Position numbers and translations under genes: made by a program
Shown: positions 4,861-5,176 of the stretch, one piece after another
Layout of the letters: the number at the start of each line of letters is the position of its first letter
Position numbering within the stretch: the stretch's first letter is position 1
NCBI GenBank assembly: GCA_903835865.1
Contig: CAILON010000261.1
Coordinates: 1-5,176 of the forward strand
DNA: 5,176 nucleotides
Direction: 5' to 3'
Origin: an uncultured beta proteobacterium
GTDB lineage: Bacteria; Pseudomonadota; Gammaproteobacteria; Burkholderiales; Burkholderiaceae
The notes under the pieces: model-generated
What the model was told of the DNA's origin: nothing
Databases searched by the model: none
Seen by the model: only the letters and a program-made list of their open reading frames with translations

Positions 4861-4905
4861 TGGCGGGATGCGCGGGCATCGAACTCGCGACCAACCAAAT
4901 GCAAT
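4861..4905 (-). pseudogene. tRNA-like relic, 3' part, identity uncertain
   Basis: On the minus strand a T-arm GCGAG-TTCGATG-CCCGC (4888-4872, four of five pairs) is followed by a 7-nt acceptor strand GCATCCC, discriminator G and CCA (4863-4861), all of canonical length. The T-arm (GGTCGCGAGTTCGA) resembles tRNA-Gly. If the geometry is extended upstream, the anticodon loop would read ATTGCAT (4905-4899, triplet TGC) with a stem that does not pair, so identity cannot be assigned. No GGGATGC strand is found upstream to complete the acceptor. It lies 49 bases past the stop of the tolC-like gene in the same orientation. Confidence 0.5.
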
Positions 4906-4953
4906 TAATATAGGATCAACAATATCTTATATAAACCAACTCTTATTAGGGAT

Positions 4954-5176
4954 CTAATTTAGGTGCGCGTTAATCATCGAAAGATCCTGCTCTGAAATCT
5001 CTCCCGAGATTGCGGCTAGACGTAATCGATTGAGTAGATAATTTACTTTTTCCGTATAAAGCGCATAGTCATTAGCGATGAGATCGCTTTCTGCAGCCAA
5101 AAGCTCCATGGTGGTACGTGATCCATTTGCATAGCCAGTTCGAGTAGAGTTAAGCCTTGCTTCACCAGTCTTTTGG
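4954..5176 (-). CDS. TolC family outer-membrane channel protein, C-terminal part (runs off right edge)
   Basis: A minus-strand frame enters at the right edge and ends with TAG at 4956-4954, giving the last 73 residues. The sequence has the C-terminal hallmarks of TolC-type outer-membrane efflux channels. TRTGYANGSRTTMELLAAESDL matches the usual TGY..G.RT..D.L.A...L repeat. LYTEKVNYLLNRLRLAAISGEISEQDLSMINAHL matches the closing helix (.Y..NRLRL....G.L...DL..IN..L). Such proteins form trimeric channels through the outer membrane and periplasm for type I secretion or RND-type multidrug efflux. The N-terminus, signal peptide and any partner genes lie outside the window, so its transport partner is unknown. 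A ribosome-free stretch containing tRNA-like relics follows its stop. Confidence 0.9.
   Translation of the reverse strand, partial: QKTGEARLNSTRTGYANGSRTTMELLAAESDLIANDYALYTEKVNYLLNRLRLAAISGEISEQDLSMINAHLN

Larger units (their letters stand above)
4460..4953. other. Structured intergenic region between HD-GYP and tolC-like genes, 494 bases
   Basis: The HD-GYP gene and the TolC-like gene converge on this spacer. I see no coding frame of note. It holds the second copy of the candidate RNA on the plus strand (about 4545-4724) and a long hairpin usable as a terminator from both sides (4687-4724). On the minus strand it holds two tRNA-like 3' ends (4728-4772 and 4861-4905). The stretch 4460-4544 contains a TATATT box (4488-4493) without a good -35 partner. 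The stretch 4773-4860 shows nothing firm. Confidence 0.55.

Noticed and set aside
1..5176. CRISPR array, insertion sequence or transposon
   Set aside because: I see no regularly spaced direct repeats, no transposase or integrase frame and no paired terminal inverted repeats with target duplications.

Overview
The window looks like the chromosome of a betaproteobacterium with moderately low GC, probably Burkholderiaceae and quite possibly Polynucleobacter. This rests on the protein flavour (two-repeat YggT, DUF2252, PAS/HD-GYP and TolC-type proteins) and base composition. It is an inference, because no rRNA or marker gene is present.

Layout, left to right. (1) Positions 1-215, minus: the N-terminal part of a small uncharacterised membrane protein that runs off the left edge. 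(2) 216-676: AT-rich spacer with small hairpins and the leader of the next gene. (3) 677-2095, plus: an intact DUF2252 protein. (4) 2096-2330: short convergent spacer with a perfect 22-bp AT-rich palindrome. (5) 2331-2876, minus: a YggT family inner-membrane protein. (6) 2877-3424: a structured intergenic region with a candidate RNA, a tRNA-Phe-like relic, a strong terminator and a leader hairpin. (7) 3425-4459, plus: a PAS/HD-GYP protein, a predicted cyclic-di-GMP phosphodiesterase with its catalytic residues present. (8) 4460-4953: a second structured region with a paralogue of the candidate RNA, a 17-bp terminator stem and two minus-strand tRNA-like 3' ends. (9) 4954-5176, minus: the C-terminus of a TolC family outer-membrane channel that runs off the right edge.

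The proteins are separate transcription units (minus, plus, minus, plus, minus) with no evident operon, and nothing shows that they share a pathway.

The unusual content is non-coding. A 46-nt element occurs twice in the same orientation, at 3050-3095 and 4560-4605, on either side of the HD-GYP gene. The copies differ at 12 positions, yet the outer stem changes on both sides together (TTGATC/GATCAA against TTGGCC/GGCCAA) and an inner stem-loop keeps its pairing. A tetraloop hairpin follows at nearly the same distance in both, and each copy is followed by a terminator. This suggests a pair of related structured small RNAs. The same spacers hold three sequences shaped like tRNA 3' halves (T-arm, 7-nt acceptor strand, discriminator, CCA) with no matching 5' halves.
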